Shown one piece after another: positions 52,475 through 64,000 of a stretch of DNA of 64,000 nt; the first letter of the stretch is position 1; every line of letters starts with the position of its first letter. The notes beneath the pieces are model-generated. The model ran no database searches, had not been told where the DNA came from, and was given only the letters and a program-made list of their open reading frames with translations. The position numbers and the translations under genes are program-made. Source of the DNA: Alitta virens (lineage: Eukaryota; Annelida; Polychaeta; Phyllodocida; Nereididae); assembly GCA_932294295.1 (NCBI GenBank), contig OW028579.1, positions 29,833,250 to 29,897,249 on the forward strand. Reading direction: 5' to 3'.

Positions 52475-52540
52475 CAGCCAGAGGCAGATGTAATTATGAG
52501 ATGGTGTGGCTTGAAGTCCACATGATGTTATTCATATACC
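52475..52540 (-). mobile_element. SINE family 2 tail fragment
   Basis: CAGCCAGAGGCAGATGTAATTATGAGATGG-type sequence (here split: CAGCCAGAGGCAGATG and TAATTATGAGATGG), then GAAGTCCACATGATGTTA, matches the family 2 tail on the minus strand. Confidence 0.5.
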
Positions 52541-53254
52541 CCATAGTTGGGGTTGTTTACTTGACCTGGCATAAACACTGGGTACAAGATACCTTAAACT
52601 GATGGATTGAATTAACATTGTCTCCCCCTACCCAACTCAGGCTTTGTCTCACTCTTCCCCATGCTGCTTTTGATACGATTAAAGATCAGTATCCAAGATT
52701 TTGTATACTAGTAGACGATTCAATTATCTTCATATACAGAATAATAAAACTCATGTGGATAAAATTTTTTTTACTTTACCTGGTGTAAAAACCCAAAAAG
52801 TTAAATTTCACCTTTTTAATGTTGCAGGTAACGGAACATTTAAGTGGCTTTGTAGTGTTGGCCCAAAAGGGCAGTTTTATAAACTTCACTGTGTTGAAAC
52901 TAGGGGGCGTGTCTTACTGTTCCCCGTGCCGTACTGTTCCCCGCTCTCTTTCTGTTCATAAATTTATTTGTAAATTTAATTTATATTTAATTGTTTATTT
53001 ATTGTTATTTTATTAATTTTTTGGTGATTTTATGTCAGTTCAGTTCTTTCTGTAAAAATCATGAAATATTTTGTATACATTTTTACAACAAAAATGCATA
53101 ATTCGAAACCGGTCAACGTTTTTATGAATGTAGAAAAGTTCTGTGGCCTGTTCTTCATGCATCGGAAAATTTCAAAATATTTTTAATGTATAACTTCTAG
53201 ACATTTTCATTGCTTGTAGGATGACTGCGTGTTTGTATATTGTCTCATTGCTAC

Positions 53255-53425
53255 TGGGTCTGAAGCTGCCAGAGGCAGATGTAATGCTGAGATAATAAAG
53301 CTTGGAGGTCACACCATGTTATACTCATGAAAAGCACGGACTGGGATTCGAAACTGGTACCTTCAGCAGAGTTGGCCAATGCCCCTACCACTAGACATCC
53401 AGTATTCTCCCTCAGCATTCCCCCT
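53255..53425 (-). mobile_element. tRNA-derived SINE, family 2
   Basis: Minus-strand copy with A-box TGTCTAGTGGTAGGGGC, B-box AGTTTCGAATCCC, then ACACCATG/CATGGTGTG and the CATTACATCTGCCTCTGGC tail. It has the complete head that is diverged in the 49395 copy. Confidence 0.7.
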
Positions 53426-53998
53426 GCTGACATCTTTTCAGTGTAAAGTCACAGCTGTATCATCTCGTCATTACATCTGACTGTGCTGTTAGCACAATCA
53501 GAGCAAATTAATTGCGAAAAAAAAAATTGTCAGGTTTTGATAAATATGATGTATTAACATCTTGTATGCTGACTCAGCTGTTCGGGCACTTACTATGTAT
53601 AGCATTCATACAGCCTCTCACGCACCAACAGTTGTAGTGGGACTTCATATATATATATACAAATATTTGTGCAAAATATTTGTGTGTGCTTTTTTCTTTT
53701 GCCATAAATCTGGCCTAAATGACATAAAAATGGCCAAGGTACGTCATGGGTGTTACTCAAGGCCTAAATCGTGATTTGGAGTTTGTAGGTCGACATTTCA
53801 GATAAAGCATATTGAGCCTAACTCACTTCATGAGCCATGAAGACTTCCTTATTCTTGAATTGATGCAAATTGGAGCCAGTGGTGCATATCTGCCAAGTCA
53901 TGCCACACTTCATATAAACTTGGAAGGCCAAGGCAGTCCACCAGCAGTCACACATCGGGATATAGCTCAGGAACAACAAATAGATTTCAGACATCATC
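53426..53998 (+). promoter_or_regulatory. Probable promoter and leader of the metalloproteinase gene
   Basis: Sequence upstream of the ATG at 53999. A TATATATATA run lies at about 53649-53659, but its use as a TATA box is not shown. No coding exon precedes the signal-peptide exon in frame. Confidence 0.3.
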
Positions 53999-56900
53999 AT
54001 GAAAATTGTAACGCTTTTAAGCCTGTTAGGGCTAGTGGCATCAACAGCATCAGCCCCTACAGAAATGCCAGCAGAAGAAAAATACAACAATGCTATAGTA
54101 AGTGCTTTATCTGTTTGTTTACTAATGTTACATGTTTGTTTATTATCATGTTCGCAGTTACATGCTTTTTTAGTTACTGTGTGCCCATAAAACTGTCAAT
54201 TATAGAGCGCTTGTGTCTAGTATCCAACATGAAACTGCAAATGCTTACTAAATAATGGTTTTCATTAGTTAATCCCACCTTTCTCAACCATTTGTTAATC
54301 CAATTTTCTTCAACCAATCATGGGTCTCATTAGTTAATCCCACTTTCTGCAGCCAATCATAGGTCTCATGAGTTAATAATTTTCTTCAGCCAATCATAGG
54401 TCTCATTAGTTAATCCAATTTTCTTCAGCCGATCGTGGGTCTCATTAGCTAATCCCACTTTTTTCAACCAGTCATGAATGAGTTAATCACTAATGTTAGA
54501 AGTAGTAGGAAGTAAAATTGCATGCACATCGCACGACTGTATCATACACGGTGTGACTGTATCAATTATCAAACAAAGGCAATTTCCTTGTTCAGTGCAT
54601 TTTGGGGTATGTTTACCCGTTGAAAAATATTTGGTAGGTATCAGGATTGAGGTTATCGTAATTACAGAGATGGTTTTAGTATAGCGGACCCAAATTATTG
54701 ATCCATAAAACATGAAAATAATCACTATTTTTGACCAAATTTCGTTCTGGCACACAATAAGAATACACTTGTTTAGAGTAGCAGAGGTTTGGGGGCAGCC
54801 GCCCCCAAGAAAATGCAAAATAAACAATGATACACTTGCGTTGTTGCTTCACGGCCGTCGTTAGTTTGTGACGTCATTTTACGCCATAGGCCTGGTAATG
54901 ATGCTCGCTAAATATGATCAATAATTTGGGTCTGCTATACTGCACTTTTTTCTTAGAGATAATTAGTTAGTACTTAGTTCTTCTGTGCTATTGCAAGTTT
55001 AATGTGATACACAGAATCAAATCATTCACTTGATGGGACAACTTGATGGGTGGGTGGGTGGGTGGGTGGACTAGGGCTTTACGTCCAGTATTTCTGCACC
55101 TGATGGGCTAACTAGGACAGGCAGGGATCATGACAATGACATGATGGGTGAAACAGCCATCCAACATAGGCTCGACCAGGAATCGAACCTGGGATCCAGT
55201 GGTTGGAAGCGAGCTACCACCACCAAACCCCTTGGGACAAATTGAAATATGACTCTTACATATAGTGTACACCAATTGTTAAAAGCAATATGTGAATGTC
55301 CACAAACAGACATTTCAAGCCAATGTGTAAACAAGTGTGTTATACAAAGCTATAAAAACATAAACATGAAAATATTGTAACATAATGCGCACATGTTTAG
55401 AAAATTTTTTCCTTTTTTTTTTTTAAAGTACGTCATGCAGTAGTATGAAGTATTGTCTACTGTCCTGTCCAAAATGTATAATGTAGCTTCTTGGTACAAT
55501 GCACATGTCGACAGTTGATTGTTTGATTAAATTTCTTGACAATTAGAGGGGTTGCAGAAATAAATTAACCTTCAACTCTTGGCTGATCATTTCTACCCAA
55601 GAAAGTTTGAAATTGCCCAAAAATTCTTATCTTTTTCCTGAATACAATTAACCCGCTCTAATGTTTGACATTATGCTGATATTAACTTTCGTGCATTTAC
55701 ACATTAAGTGTTTATCAACTGTGTCTATCAGTGCAAAGTTTCAAAATGTTGCCAAATCATAGCTTGTGGCACATGCATCTAGTCATATTACTAAAATTTT
55801 GGCATTTTTTGGTAATCCAGGAGAAATTCTAATTTTCCTTAAGAAATTGTGAGAAAATATCAATATTAGCTGGCAAAATGGTGGGCATATCAGCTACATT
55901 AGCGAAAAGTAAATAAATGGGCCATTCTTCACGTTTTTATTCATATAATAAAAGAAGTCACTTTGAGCAGAATTTATTTCAGACACAGAGGTGCTAAACC
56001 AATTTATTTGTTGTTTATCATTATACTTTATTATAATTTTAATTAATTACTTAGAATGACTCTCTCTTTCCAAAAACTAACAAATCATTTACTGTAAAAA
56101 AAAAGAAATAAATACAAAATAAAAATGTATTAATATTTAGTTTTGGGGAGGCGTAACTTTTGAAATTTTCACTGCTCATTCTATTTAAAGAAAAAGATGG
56201 TGGGATTTCACCTAACTGTAACTTTTGTGATATGTGCACGTAGGTGTTTATACATGTTTTATGAAAAAGAAAAATGGTCAAGATTTACATAAAATGCAAG
56301 AGAGAGTCGATATATGTTGGTTACATAAGAATTTCATAAATACGAATTACACCTGTGTAGGTGTATATTTATGAGAAATACGTGAGTCCAGCATTACTGA
56401 ATTACCATAAATTTCATATCCTGAATTACATAAATTGTATATATCCTGGATAATGAATCATAAAGTATAAGTTTGATACCAGAAATGTAGATATCAACCA
56501 CTAAATTAAGGTTTACTAAAGTAGGCTTTTTTCCCATGAAACTGACAAGATGTTATTTTCATTGTTAAGATGTACATCACATAAATGAAATTGAGAAATG
56601 TATCAAATATACTTTTAAAGGTTTATTACAACTTTAGTAAATGTAAAAAGAATCATTGCCTGTTATAAAGTATCAGCCTGCTTATTAGTAAATTTGCAAA
56701 GACCTATTCAAGCATGAACCTTTCTCAGTAACATTCAGAAAGTGTAGTGTAGATGCTTGTAATTCTTAACATATATCTCATACTATTACTCATTTGAACA
56801 TAACAGTGCAAAGTGTGGGTTTAACCAAAAAGTCTGCCTGAAGAAATTATTTGCTTTTCCTATTTTCCCATAATAATAATATTCAAAACCCACTGCAATA

Positions 56901-57058
56901 ATCACATAAGTTCTAACTGACAGCAGAAATTATAACATTATTTGGGAGACAAATGAAACATTAGGTTATTTGTTATACAGAGGGATTTCAATGTCACTTA
57001 GAAAGTGGGGTTTGACTCATTGCTAACATTCCTATCCATCTGCTGCTACTTACCAAAA

Positions 57059-57095
<37 letters not shown>

Positions 57096-60000
57096 TATGA
57101 TCAAACATCATACATGTAGACATCATTTTTTAATCCTACAATAGAAGCCAGTGGGCTACAATAACCCACAAAAAAATTGTTCTGAATCAACTCTCTCTTT
57201 CACAGAATTGAACCCACAACTTTCCTGTTAGTAAGCACTCAGACCACTTGACCACATCATCTTAAAGCAATGTAGGCTTCACTGTGAGATGACCACTATA
57301 CAATGTACAGCAGGATTCAAAAGTTATGTCTACAAAGCTTTGGTCATACAGAAAATTCACAGAAATGTTAGCAATGAGCAAACGCAGTTTTCTATCTTTC
57401 CAATGAAAATTTTTACCTTCTTGTAATCATTATGTCCATTTGCTTTAGTCAGTGCACTCTTTGAAAAGATTGTCTGTTTTAGACAAAAGTTTGTTTCACT
57501 GGTGTCCATCCGAAATTTTTATTTAAAATCAGTCAAGATGTTTTTTGGCCGTAGACAATGTTTGTATCAATCAATGATGTTCAATGTCTAAACAAATCTT
57601 TGGATGACCACCAATGAAATAAAAGTTTGTTTGAAAACTAAGAGTGTGGGCAAAAACAGAATGGAAAATATAAAAATTATTGCAGATAATTTCACTTATA
57701 AGACCCGTTACCATCACCTAACCATTAGTGCATCACGGGCAAATGTAGATGTCTGTTATTACCATAACAAAAAAAGGGTGCCTATAACTTAGGTAGGCCT
57801 TGAAAGTAAAAATATTTCATTAAAAACCTGAATCATGTCTGCAGTTAAATCGTTAAATCCTCTGAAAACCTTTCTAAATGTTTGAAAGACCAATGCAATG
57901 TGTGATGTTATACAATTTTTTGGCCCAAATATTACATAGTCTTCAGCCGCAATGAATATTTCAAAAAGATTAATAGAGCAGAACAAAGATGTGCAAAAAT
58001 GTGGGAAAATATATGACATTTTATATATGCACTTGGTAATATCATGCAAGAGAAGATTTGAATAAGTCGTCCCTGAGCTGTATTGTAAAATACAGTATTG
58101 AACAAAAGTTAGTATACACTGCTAATCAGCACTAAGAAAACCTTACCTGAAATCGCATCCGTGCTTCGGCCATTTCCACACTATGCTAAAAATTTTTCTT
58201 TTTTTGTATAATGACTTGTACACAACTATGAAAGTGGTCGAAGCATGGAATCAAAAACCATTAATTTAATGGCCATTCAGCCAATCAGACGTGGCGATTC
58301 ATCAAAAGAACATCGCGAAGGCTTTGCAACCACCAAACATTTTTCATTTAGCTTTCATTATACTACAGTAACTTTGTTATCATTCTGTCAAAAAATAACA
58401 AAACAAAAAACTTTGTAAAACTTACTTCAATCATTTCAAATCCAGTAATTAATCATGTATTACTTGGAATTACTCACTGGAATTGAGGACTTACTCATCT
58501 ATTACTAGGAATTAACAATGAATCAATCAGGTTAAACTGAGAAATGACTCATTAAGAATTAATGATAAATTAGGAATTTCTTGTTCATAACTAGGAATTA
58601 CTCATTTTTTACTAGGAATTGCTCATTTATCACTGGGAAGTACTCATTTATCACTAGATTTTACTTATATATCACCAGGAATTACTCATTTGTCACTAGT
58701 TTATCACAAGGAATTGCTTATTTATCACTAGGAAGTACTCATTTATCACTAGGTTTAACTTATATATTGCAAGGAATTACTCATTCATCACTAGGAATAA
58801 CTAATTTATCACTAAAACTTACTCATTTTATTAATATGAATCATTGTTTACTAGGAATTACCCAATGACATTTATTACCACAAAATTATTTGTTTATGAG
58901 TAGGATTTACTTGTTTTTTTTTTGCGAATATGACTATTTGACATGTTCCAGAAATGATTAGATTTACAGTTTACAAACAATAGTCAACTCCAGACATTTT
59001 TATTTAATAAAATTGAACGCATGAATGAAACAGTAAACATACTTTTTTTTTTTTTTACCTTTATTAAAAATGTTTTGGTGTTGCAATACATGTGCTCATT
59101 ACTGTGGGAAACTGTTATATTAACCTTAAATTTAAGGAAAAAATATCGTCATGCATGATATGATAAATATTGTACTGAAAAGGGAGAGATGGCCTTGAAT
59201 TTAGTCATGCAAATTCGGTCATTTATAGTTGTGTAATATGTTATGGGAACCAAATAAATACACAAATACGTACACGCACTAAAAAAATAAAAATAAGATG
59301 GCCCTCTGCATTAAGATAAAAAAAAGATGGCTGATATGACAGATCAACCAAAATAATATGGATAAAATAATGTACAAATAAAGGCAATGAATAGAATATT
59401 ATGATATTCTGGAGGCAAAATATAAGTATGGTTTATTTACACAGATCCCAAAGGAAACTGCAGGGTTCACAGTTTAAATATGAGAATGTAGGATGTGATA
59501 AATGTTAATACATAATAGGCCCCACTACAGACAACTTTCTCAGCAAAATTAGTTCTACTCCAACAAAGTAAAGTCCACTGAACCAAAACTATATGTTAAA
59601 AACTTTTTTAATGTTTGATTTTGTTTCAGACTTATTTACTGAAATATAAATACTTAACAGAAGAAAACAAAGACGATTCAGTAGCTTTTGTAAGCGCTTT
59701 AATCAGGCTACAAGAGCATGGAGATATCCCCCAAACAGGTAAGCGAGAAACAAACTTGGAAAATATAAGAATTATCAATATTGACAAACAGTGCACCAAA
59801 TATGACATTACACTGTTTGAAATATCTAATTTCTTATATTTTGTCAACTACATGGCCGAATGTGCCACGTGCATTTTCCATGAGAAGGATTAACGCATGG
59901 AAAACGCATGGTTTTTGCCTAATTAAAATGAAATGAAAACCATGCGTTTTCCATGCATTTATCCAAACGCATTGTAGCACATTTGGCCATGTACAATAGC

Positions 60001-63000
60001 ATAGCTCAGGGTTGGGTTGATATCAGGTGGATTTTGAACCAATTTTTCAGACTTGACCAATGCGAAATGATGTGGCTTGATATATAGGGTTAACTAATTA
60101 TGTAAGACAAACATAATACAACATTTTATACAATGGTTAAATGTGAGACATGAAGATATGTACACCGAGGCCACTAGGCAGAGTTGTAAAACATTTGAGG
60201 GTGTATATATCTCATTTCTCACAATGTAACCATTGTGTAATTGTTGTACCGCTGAACCCCAATATTTTATTGTCAATTTGTTCTTTTCCATTTTTCATTG
60301 ATTACAATTAAACAAATAACAGCGCTCATTCAACAATTCTTCTAATAAAATAATGCCAGTTATATAGTTGAAGTGGACAAGAACTAAGCTTGAAAACAAT
60401 TTAAGAATTTTGAAAATCCGATAAAACTTGACAATATTAAATAAAACGTACTAGTAGCGCTGGAGACGCTGCGTCAGGCCATGCCCACTTTCTGGCTACC
60501 TACCAGTTGTACATGAGGATTTGTACAACGGCGTACGTAATGCTAAATTGCACTGGTGAGTGGTACAATGAGTATTACTTCAATTGCAACAGAATTCACA
60601 TCATCTATAAAATCATGAAAATAAGACCTAACCAGTAAGGTTAATGACATTAAAAAAAAAAAATCCCATTTTCATTTCGAATGATCTTTATTAGAAACCC
60701 TGTTTACTCTTTTGAATAGACTATGCGAGAGAAATTTCAAATTAAAATTATCATAATTTAAAAATAATGTTTCACCATGTTTATATCTTGTCAGTCGTTT
60801 CAGATGTTATGTTACTTTAATTATGTTTTGAATTGTCATCAAAATCTGAATTTGTCTAAGTTTTTATGTGACTATATGGAAAGAAAAACAATTAAGGAAA
60901 CAAAGTACTGTTAGTCTCCTGTTATTTTCACACACTGTAAAAGATTCCTGTAGTTTTTACAGCATATTGCTTGCAAGTTTTTGCACAGTATTTTGGTGCA
61001 AACATTATGGTTACAAGTTGGTCTACCGTAATATAAAACAAACTGATGTTTGCCATAAAGTCTACAGCACATGCATCTGTTGTGATGATCACTACCTTAA
61101 ATCATACAAACAGCACCTTACCGTAAATTACTTTTGTGCTTTCATGTTGGCCTACCCATGAGCCCCTAAAATAAGCCAATTTTGGGCCATCTATCGTAAA
61201 TTTTACAGTATCATACTATAGTTGAAATTTATCGTAACTTATCATAATTAAAATGCTGCAGTATCATGGTGTAGAGTAGTTTTACAGCAAAGTCACATAA
61301 AATATGCGGTGACATGCTGTATAGTGGATTTGGTGTATTTCACAGCAATTTACTGGATAAATATGGTAGAATGCCATTTTCTTTGCCTTAGCTGTAAATT
61401 TTGTAATATTATGCCGTAGGAACGGTAGCAGGCTGAATACCAAATTACCAGTATTTTACTGTCGAAACTATGGTTAAATTGCAAGTCAACTTTTTACTGT
61501 GTAAGTTACACATTCATAATATTTATCCTACAAAGCCGAAACTTCCTTAAAACCAAGACCATTGTCAGGACTGTTATGATTTACCACTTCCTTAAACCGG
61601 TAAATTTAGATTTACCCACTACAGGAAACTAAGACTTCAGAAATTAAGTAGACCATATATTTTTCTACTTTGATATGTTTGCCAAATGGTTCGTTGACGT
61701 CAGTTATATGTCCCAGATATTTACTTTTCTTAAAAGAAAAAAGTGAAAAAAATTAAATATATACGACCTCTGTCTCTATATTTATTTTAGCCAAAATCTT
61801 CCCACAGTGGGCAAGATGGCTATATTTTATTACATGCACAGAGAAGCATGCACTAAAAAGTTGCGTTCAGTGCAACCATTTTGGAAATAATTCTGTATAA
61901 TATGCCGAGCAGGTTGACCTGAATAGATGTGCCTGTAAACTTGCCAGCTAAACAGAATTTACTGTATAATGTTTTCATTATCATAGAATCAGAATCTTTT
62001 TATTGTCCTTTCGTATACATGAAAAGTAAGTAATGCATAAATATTTGAAAGAACTGGGGACCAAATTATCAAGTGGCCCCCATGGATGGAAGAGGAATGC
62101 ATGCATGCACAGACCTCTCAGACAGTGTGAGGGATGCTACTGCTTCTATTGAATTTCATAAAACAGCTACACTCTGTACAGACTTTAATAATAATAATAG
62201 CTTCAGTAACTGCTATCACCTTAGTTATTCTGATCAGCAGCAAATGTAATGATGAGCATAATAAATGTAATGATGAGCATAATAAATGTAATGATGAGCA
62301 TAATAAGAATTGGCTTCAATGTCAAAGTTTCATTCGTTGCATGCCTGTCTCTAAACAACTGATGACCTCACCATCGGTCAATTGATGAAGTCAATGAGTG
62401 CTATTGGACCATTGGTGACGTCATTAATTGTTTGGAGACAGGCATGTAAAAAATTACGCATGACTTGCAGGCCCTATATGATCAAGGCATTTGTAATGAT
62501 GATGGTGGTGGTGGTGGATTAGGGCTTTACGTCCTGTATTTCTGCACCTGCTGGGCTAATTAGGACAGGTAGGGACCATGGCAATGAGACGAAGGATGAA
62601 ACAGCCATCCAACATAGGCTCGACTGGGAATTGAACTCGTAACCCAGTGGTTGGAAGCTTGTAATGGCCACACCGTGTAGCGCATTTACCCACTCACTTC
62701 TATTGGTGTGCACGTAGTAGAACATGAACTGACTTTAGAGCTCCACATTTGCAGAATCGTTTCAAATAAATCTCCTATGTATCATCGAATTATGATGTAG
62801 CTTTTATCTAATTTCAGGAAAATTGGATAAAGAAACAGTTGAACTTATGCAGTTATCAAGATGTGGGGACGAGTCTAACCTTGCAGAATACAGGGTAGTA
62901 GGTGAGTTGTGTTGGTTTCTTGTTCCTGCATTTTGGACATTTACAACCAAATGACCGACCAACAAACCGAGAGACTAACTGACCAAGAGAGGGAGTGACT

Positions 63001-63437
63001 GACCAACCAATCAATCAACCAACCAATCAACAACGAACACTGACCAACTGACTGATGACAATCAATCAATCAATCAATCAATCAATTAATCAACCAACCA
63101 ATCCTTTATTCTCTCTTGTTCTAATTTCTGAAATCAAGTTCTGGAAAGTTACCCCACACATAATGATCTTAGAAGAAGCCCGTCTATGATCTATTGAGAG
63201 CTTGTCTTTTTTGTAAGTCTTGCTCCTAAAAAGGTTAAAAACTAGGTACAAATTATATACAAATATTGTAAATACGTATGTCTTGGGATTTTCCAATAGT
63301 GAATAAAGACCTTTCCTGGTTTTAAGATACTTGTAATCTCGAATTCAAAAACCTTTTTTTAAACTACGACAGGGTGGTCTTAATTATATAAAATTGTATC
63401 TTTTTTTAAAGGTGTCTAATGAAAGTAACGCAATTGC

Positions 63438-63481
<44 letters not shown>

Positions 63482-63723
63482 ACTGACTGATTTATTTATT
63501 TATTCGTGTATAACGAGGATTTGACGGGTTTACTCCATATACTATCTAATCCAAAATAAGTTATGTTGACTAACTTAGTCTTAAAACATTGTCACCTAAC
63601 GGTATATTGACTCAATTTTCTCCAGGATCATGGTCCAAACGGTCTCTAACATACAGATTAAAAGATACCACGAATGACATGACACTTGCTCAACAAAAGG
63701 AAGAAATCAGAAGAGCTTTTCAG
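53999..63723 (+). CDS. Secreted matrix metalloproteinase, 5' part (130 aa; continues past window)
   Basis: Four exons (53999-54097, 59630-59738, 62819 minus one i.e. 62818-62901, 63626-63723) join in phases 0, 1 and 1; the last ends in phase 0 at a GT donor. Matrixins are zinc endopeptidases that cut extracellular matrix and are kept inactive by a propeptide cysteine. Residues 1-19 are a classic signal peptide (MKIVTLLSLLGLVASTASA). The propeptide follows with YLLKYKYL and ALIRLQEHGDIPQTGKLDKETVEL, the usual helical pattern. The cysteine switch reads SRCGDESN (Cys85) instead of the usual PRCGxPD. SWSKRSLTYRL begins the catalytic domain (first beta strand). The zinc site HExxHxxGxxH must lie beyond 64000. 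No furin RxKR site is seen between switch and catalytic domain. Intron 1 is 5.5 kb with several repeats. Confidence 0.9.
54258..54486. repeat. About 45-bp minisatellite in metalloproteinase intron 1
   Basis: About five units of TAATCCCACTTTCTTCAACC / CAATCATGGGTCTCATTAGT with small changes and one deletion. Non-coding. Confidence 0.85.
54672..54952. mobile_element. hAT-like MITE family A, copy 3
   Basis: 281 bp starting GGTTTTAGTATAGCGGACCC and ending GTCTGCTATACTGCACTTTTTTC. Flanks ACAGAGAT (54664-54671) and TTAGAGAT (54953-54960) match at the last six of eight bases. GAGGTTTGGGGGCAGCCGCC and GTGACGTCAT blocks match copies 1 and 2. The most diverged copy. Confidence 0.8.
55047..55232 (-). 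mobile_element. tRNA-Ala-like SINE, family 1, with target duplication
   Basis: Minus-strand copy: B-box GGTTCGATTCC, body GTCATGATCCCTGCCTGTCC, CTAGTTAGCCCATCAGG, and a (CCCA)n tail. Flanks TGGGACAACTTGA (about 55034-55046) and TGGGACAAATTGA (about 55233-55245) form a 13-bp duplication with one mismatch. Confidence 0.85.
55260..57168. other. Metalloproteinase intron 1, non-coding
   Basis: No exon supported. An A-run followed by (AT)n lies at about 57060-57099. The remainder is AT-rich. Confidence 0.5.
57170..57270 (-). repeat. tRNA-like SINE head
   Basis: Minus strand: GATGTGGTCAAGTGGTCTGAG (A-box) and GTTGTGGGTTCAATTCTGTG (B-box) about 35 bp apart. Overall layout is tRNA-derived, with arms too poor for a functional tRNA. 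Confidence 0.45.
57271..58129. other. Metalloproteinase intron 1, non-coding
   Basis: AT-rich sequence with no exon, RNA gene or delimited element that I can support. Confidence 0.5.
58130..58335. mobile_element. Family C MITE, left part
   Basis: Begins with the terminus CACTAAGAAAACCTTACC and shares AAATCGCATCCGTGCTTCGG, GACTTGTACACAACTATG and AATTTAATGGCCATTCAGCC with 35912-36275. The right terminus AAGTTTTCTTAGTG is missing, so the copy is truncated. Confidence 0.75.
58430..58870. repeat. 24-bp minisatellite
   Basis: Tandem variants of AGGAATTACTCATTTATCACT run for over 400 bp, most regular at 58600-58870. Because 24 is a multiple of three, an open frame with an eight-residue repeat appears. 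It has no other sign of being coding. Confidence 0.85.
58871..59629. other. End of metalloproteinase intron 1
   Basis: AT-rich with T-runs at 58913-58921 and 59043-59056. No exon until the acceptor TTGTTTCAG before 59630. Confidence 0.5.
59849..59993. mobile_element. 145-bp hairpin MITE
   Basis: The left arm TACATGGCCGAATGTGCCAC, then AACGCATGGAAAACGCATGG, pairs with the right arm ending TGTAGCACATTTGGCCATGTA. It lies about 110 bp after exon 2 of the metalloproteinase gene. No open frame of its own. Confidence 0.8.
60118..60247. mobile_element. 130-bp hairpin MITE
   Basis: ACAACATTTTATACAATGGT and the continuing GTGAGACATGAAGATATG pair with the right arm ATATATCTCATTTCTCACAA and ACCATTGTGTAATTGTTGT. 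The loop holds ACCGAGGCCACTAGGCAGAG. Confidence 0.7.
60250..62240. other. Metalloproteinase intron 2, non-coding
   Basis: No exon supported. Words built on TTTTACAG/CTGTAAA (for example TGTAGTTTTTACAGCAT, GTAAATTTTACAGTAT) recur through 60940-61500, suggesting a decayed repeat. A retroelement tail in reverse orientation (GAATCAGAATCTTTTTATTG) lies at 61986. Confidence 0.45.
62245..62308. repeat. 21-bp tandem repeat, three units
   Basis: Three exact copies of AAATGTAATGATGAGCATAAT-type 21-mers. A short, recent array in intron 2 of the metalloproteinase gene. Confidence 0.9.
62339..62446. mobile_element. 108-bp hairpin element
   Basis: GCATGCCTGTCTCTAAACAA at the left pairs with TTGTTTGGAGACAGGCATGT at the right, with continuing complementarity (GATGACCTCACCAT / ATTGGTGACGTCAT). 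Non-coding. Confidence 0.7.
62500..62680 (-). mobile_element. tRNA-Ala-like SINE, family 1
   Basis: Minus-strand copy: tail (CCA)n, then GCAGAAATACAGGACGTAAAG, CTAATTAGCCCAGCAGG, GCCATGGTCCCTACC, and head with ACGAGTTCAATTCC as a decayed B-box. Confidence 0.8.
63040..63110. repeat. (CAAT)n-type microsatellite tracts
   Basis: Runs of CAATCAATCAATCAAT and related CAACCAACCAAT words at about 62995-63105. A matching (TGAT)n/(TTGA)n tract is at 63436-63482 in the same intron. Confidence 0.85.
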
Positions 63724-63749
63724 GTATGTTTATATGTGTGTGTGTGTGT

Positions 63750-63841
63750 GATTAGGGCCTTACGTCCTGTATTTCTGCATCAGTTGGGCTAATTAGGACA
63801 GGCAGAGACCATGGCAATAGGAGACAAAGGAGGAAACAGCT
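63750..63841 (-). mobile_element. tRNA-Ala-like SINE, family 1, truncated
   Basis: Starts after a (TG)n run with GATTAGGGCCTTACGTCCTG and runs through CCCAACTGATGCAG / GTCTCTGCCTGTCC in complement. The tRNA-like head is missing. It lies just after exon 4 of the metalloproteinase gene. Confidence 0.75.
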
Positions 63842-64000
63842 TGTTGTAATAGAATTCATATGTATGTTACATTGTACATTCAAAATCGAATATTATTTAT
63901 AATTCTACATCCCAAATTATGTATATTTTGACTCATCACTTGCTATCCTATGTCAATTAGGTGCAGAGTTATGGCAAAACTAGTGTTTTGGAGGCGGCCA

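Noticed and set aside
53812..54255. 147-codon plus-strand frame over the signal-peptide exon
   Set aside because: It is out of frame with the metalloproteinase exon (53999-54097) and crosses its donor site. The signal peptide and MMP homology support the other frame.
58581..58868. 95-codon open frame with an eight-residue repeat
   Set aside because: It is the translation of the 24-bp minisatellite. No splice signals, domain or flanking coding sequence.
63961..64000. Possible next MMP exon after AATTAG at the right edge
   Set aside because: The sequence is open in phase 0, but the reading (VQSYGKTSVLEAA) does not resemble the expected VWSDVTPLTF-type strand. Too short to decide.

Overview
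This is an AT-rich genomic window from an invertebrate animal. Genes are split by GT-AG introns, tRNA-derived SINEs and short inverted-repeat DNA elements are abundant, and there is no operon structure. The species cannot be fixed from sequence alone. A matrixin, an RDM1 homologue and a stand-alone NACHT gene suggest a marine invertebrate, perhaps a non-vertebrate deuterostome; this is inference.

Five protein genes could be assembled exon by exon with consistent splice phases. (1) On the minus strand, 16872-22642, a 659-aa NACHT P-loop NTPase with a helical N-terminal region and no recognisable sensor repeats; a non-coding first exon may lie near 28620. (2) On the minus strand, 32931-35519, ISCU, the mitochondrial Fe-S scaffold (152 aa, five exons). 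(3) On the minus strand, 36366-39300, RDM1, a RAD52-motif/RRM protein (298 aa, six exons). (4) On the plus strand, 42585-46953, spermidine synthase SRM (288 aa, seven coding exons), with a poly(A) signal at 47002. RDM1 and SRM are head-to-head, and a possible SRM 5' UTR exon ends at 39675, so the two may share a promoter. (5) On the plus strand from 53999 and running off the right edge, a secreted matrix metalloproteinase: signal peptide, propeptide with a variant cysteine switch, and the start of the catalytic domain.

The rest is repeat-rich non-coding DNA. The left 16 kb has no supported gene. It holds a degenerate satellite (about 7990-8870), three near-identical 407-bp tandem units (9668-10889), a GC-rich 658-bp Harbinger-like MITE with TAA target duplication (11983-12640), and several dispersed elements. 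Introns and spacers carry two hAT-like MITE families with 8-bp target duplications (34617, 44596, 54672; and 37175, 41650), several 110-150-bp hairpin elements, a tRNA-Ala-like SINE family (seven copies, some with target duplications) and other tRNA-derived SINEs.

The genes have no obvious shared pathway. The candidates for new biology are the domain architecture of the NACHT protein and the set of apparently unnamed non-autonomous elements with readable insertion footprints. Assignments rest on reading the sequence only; no database search was run.
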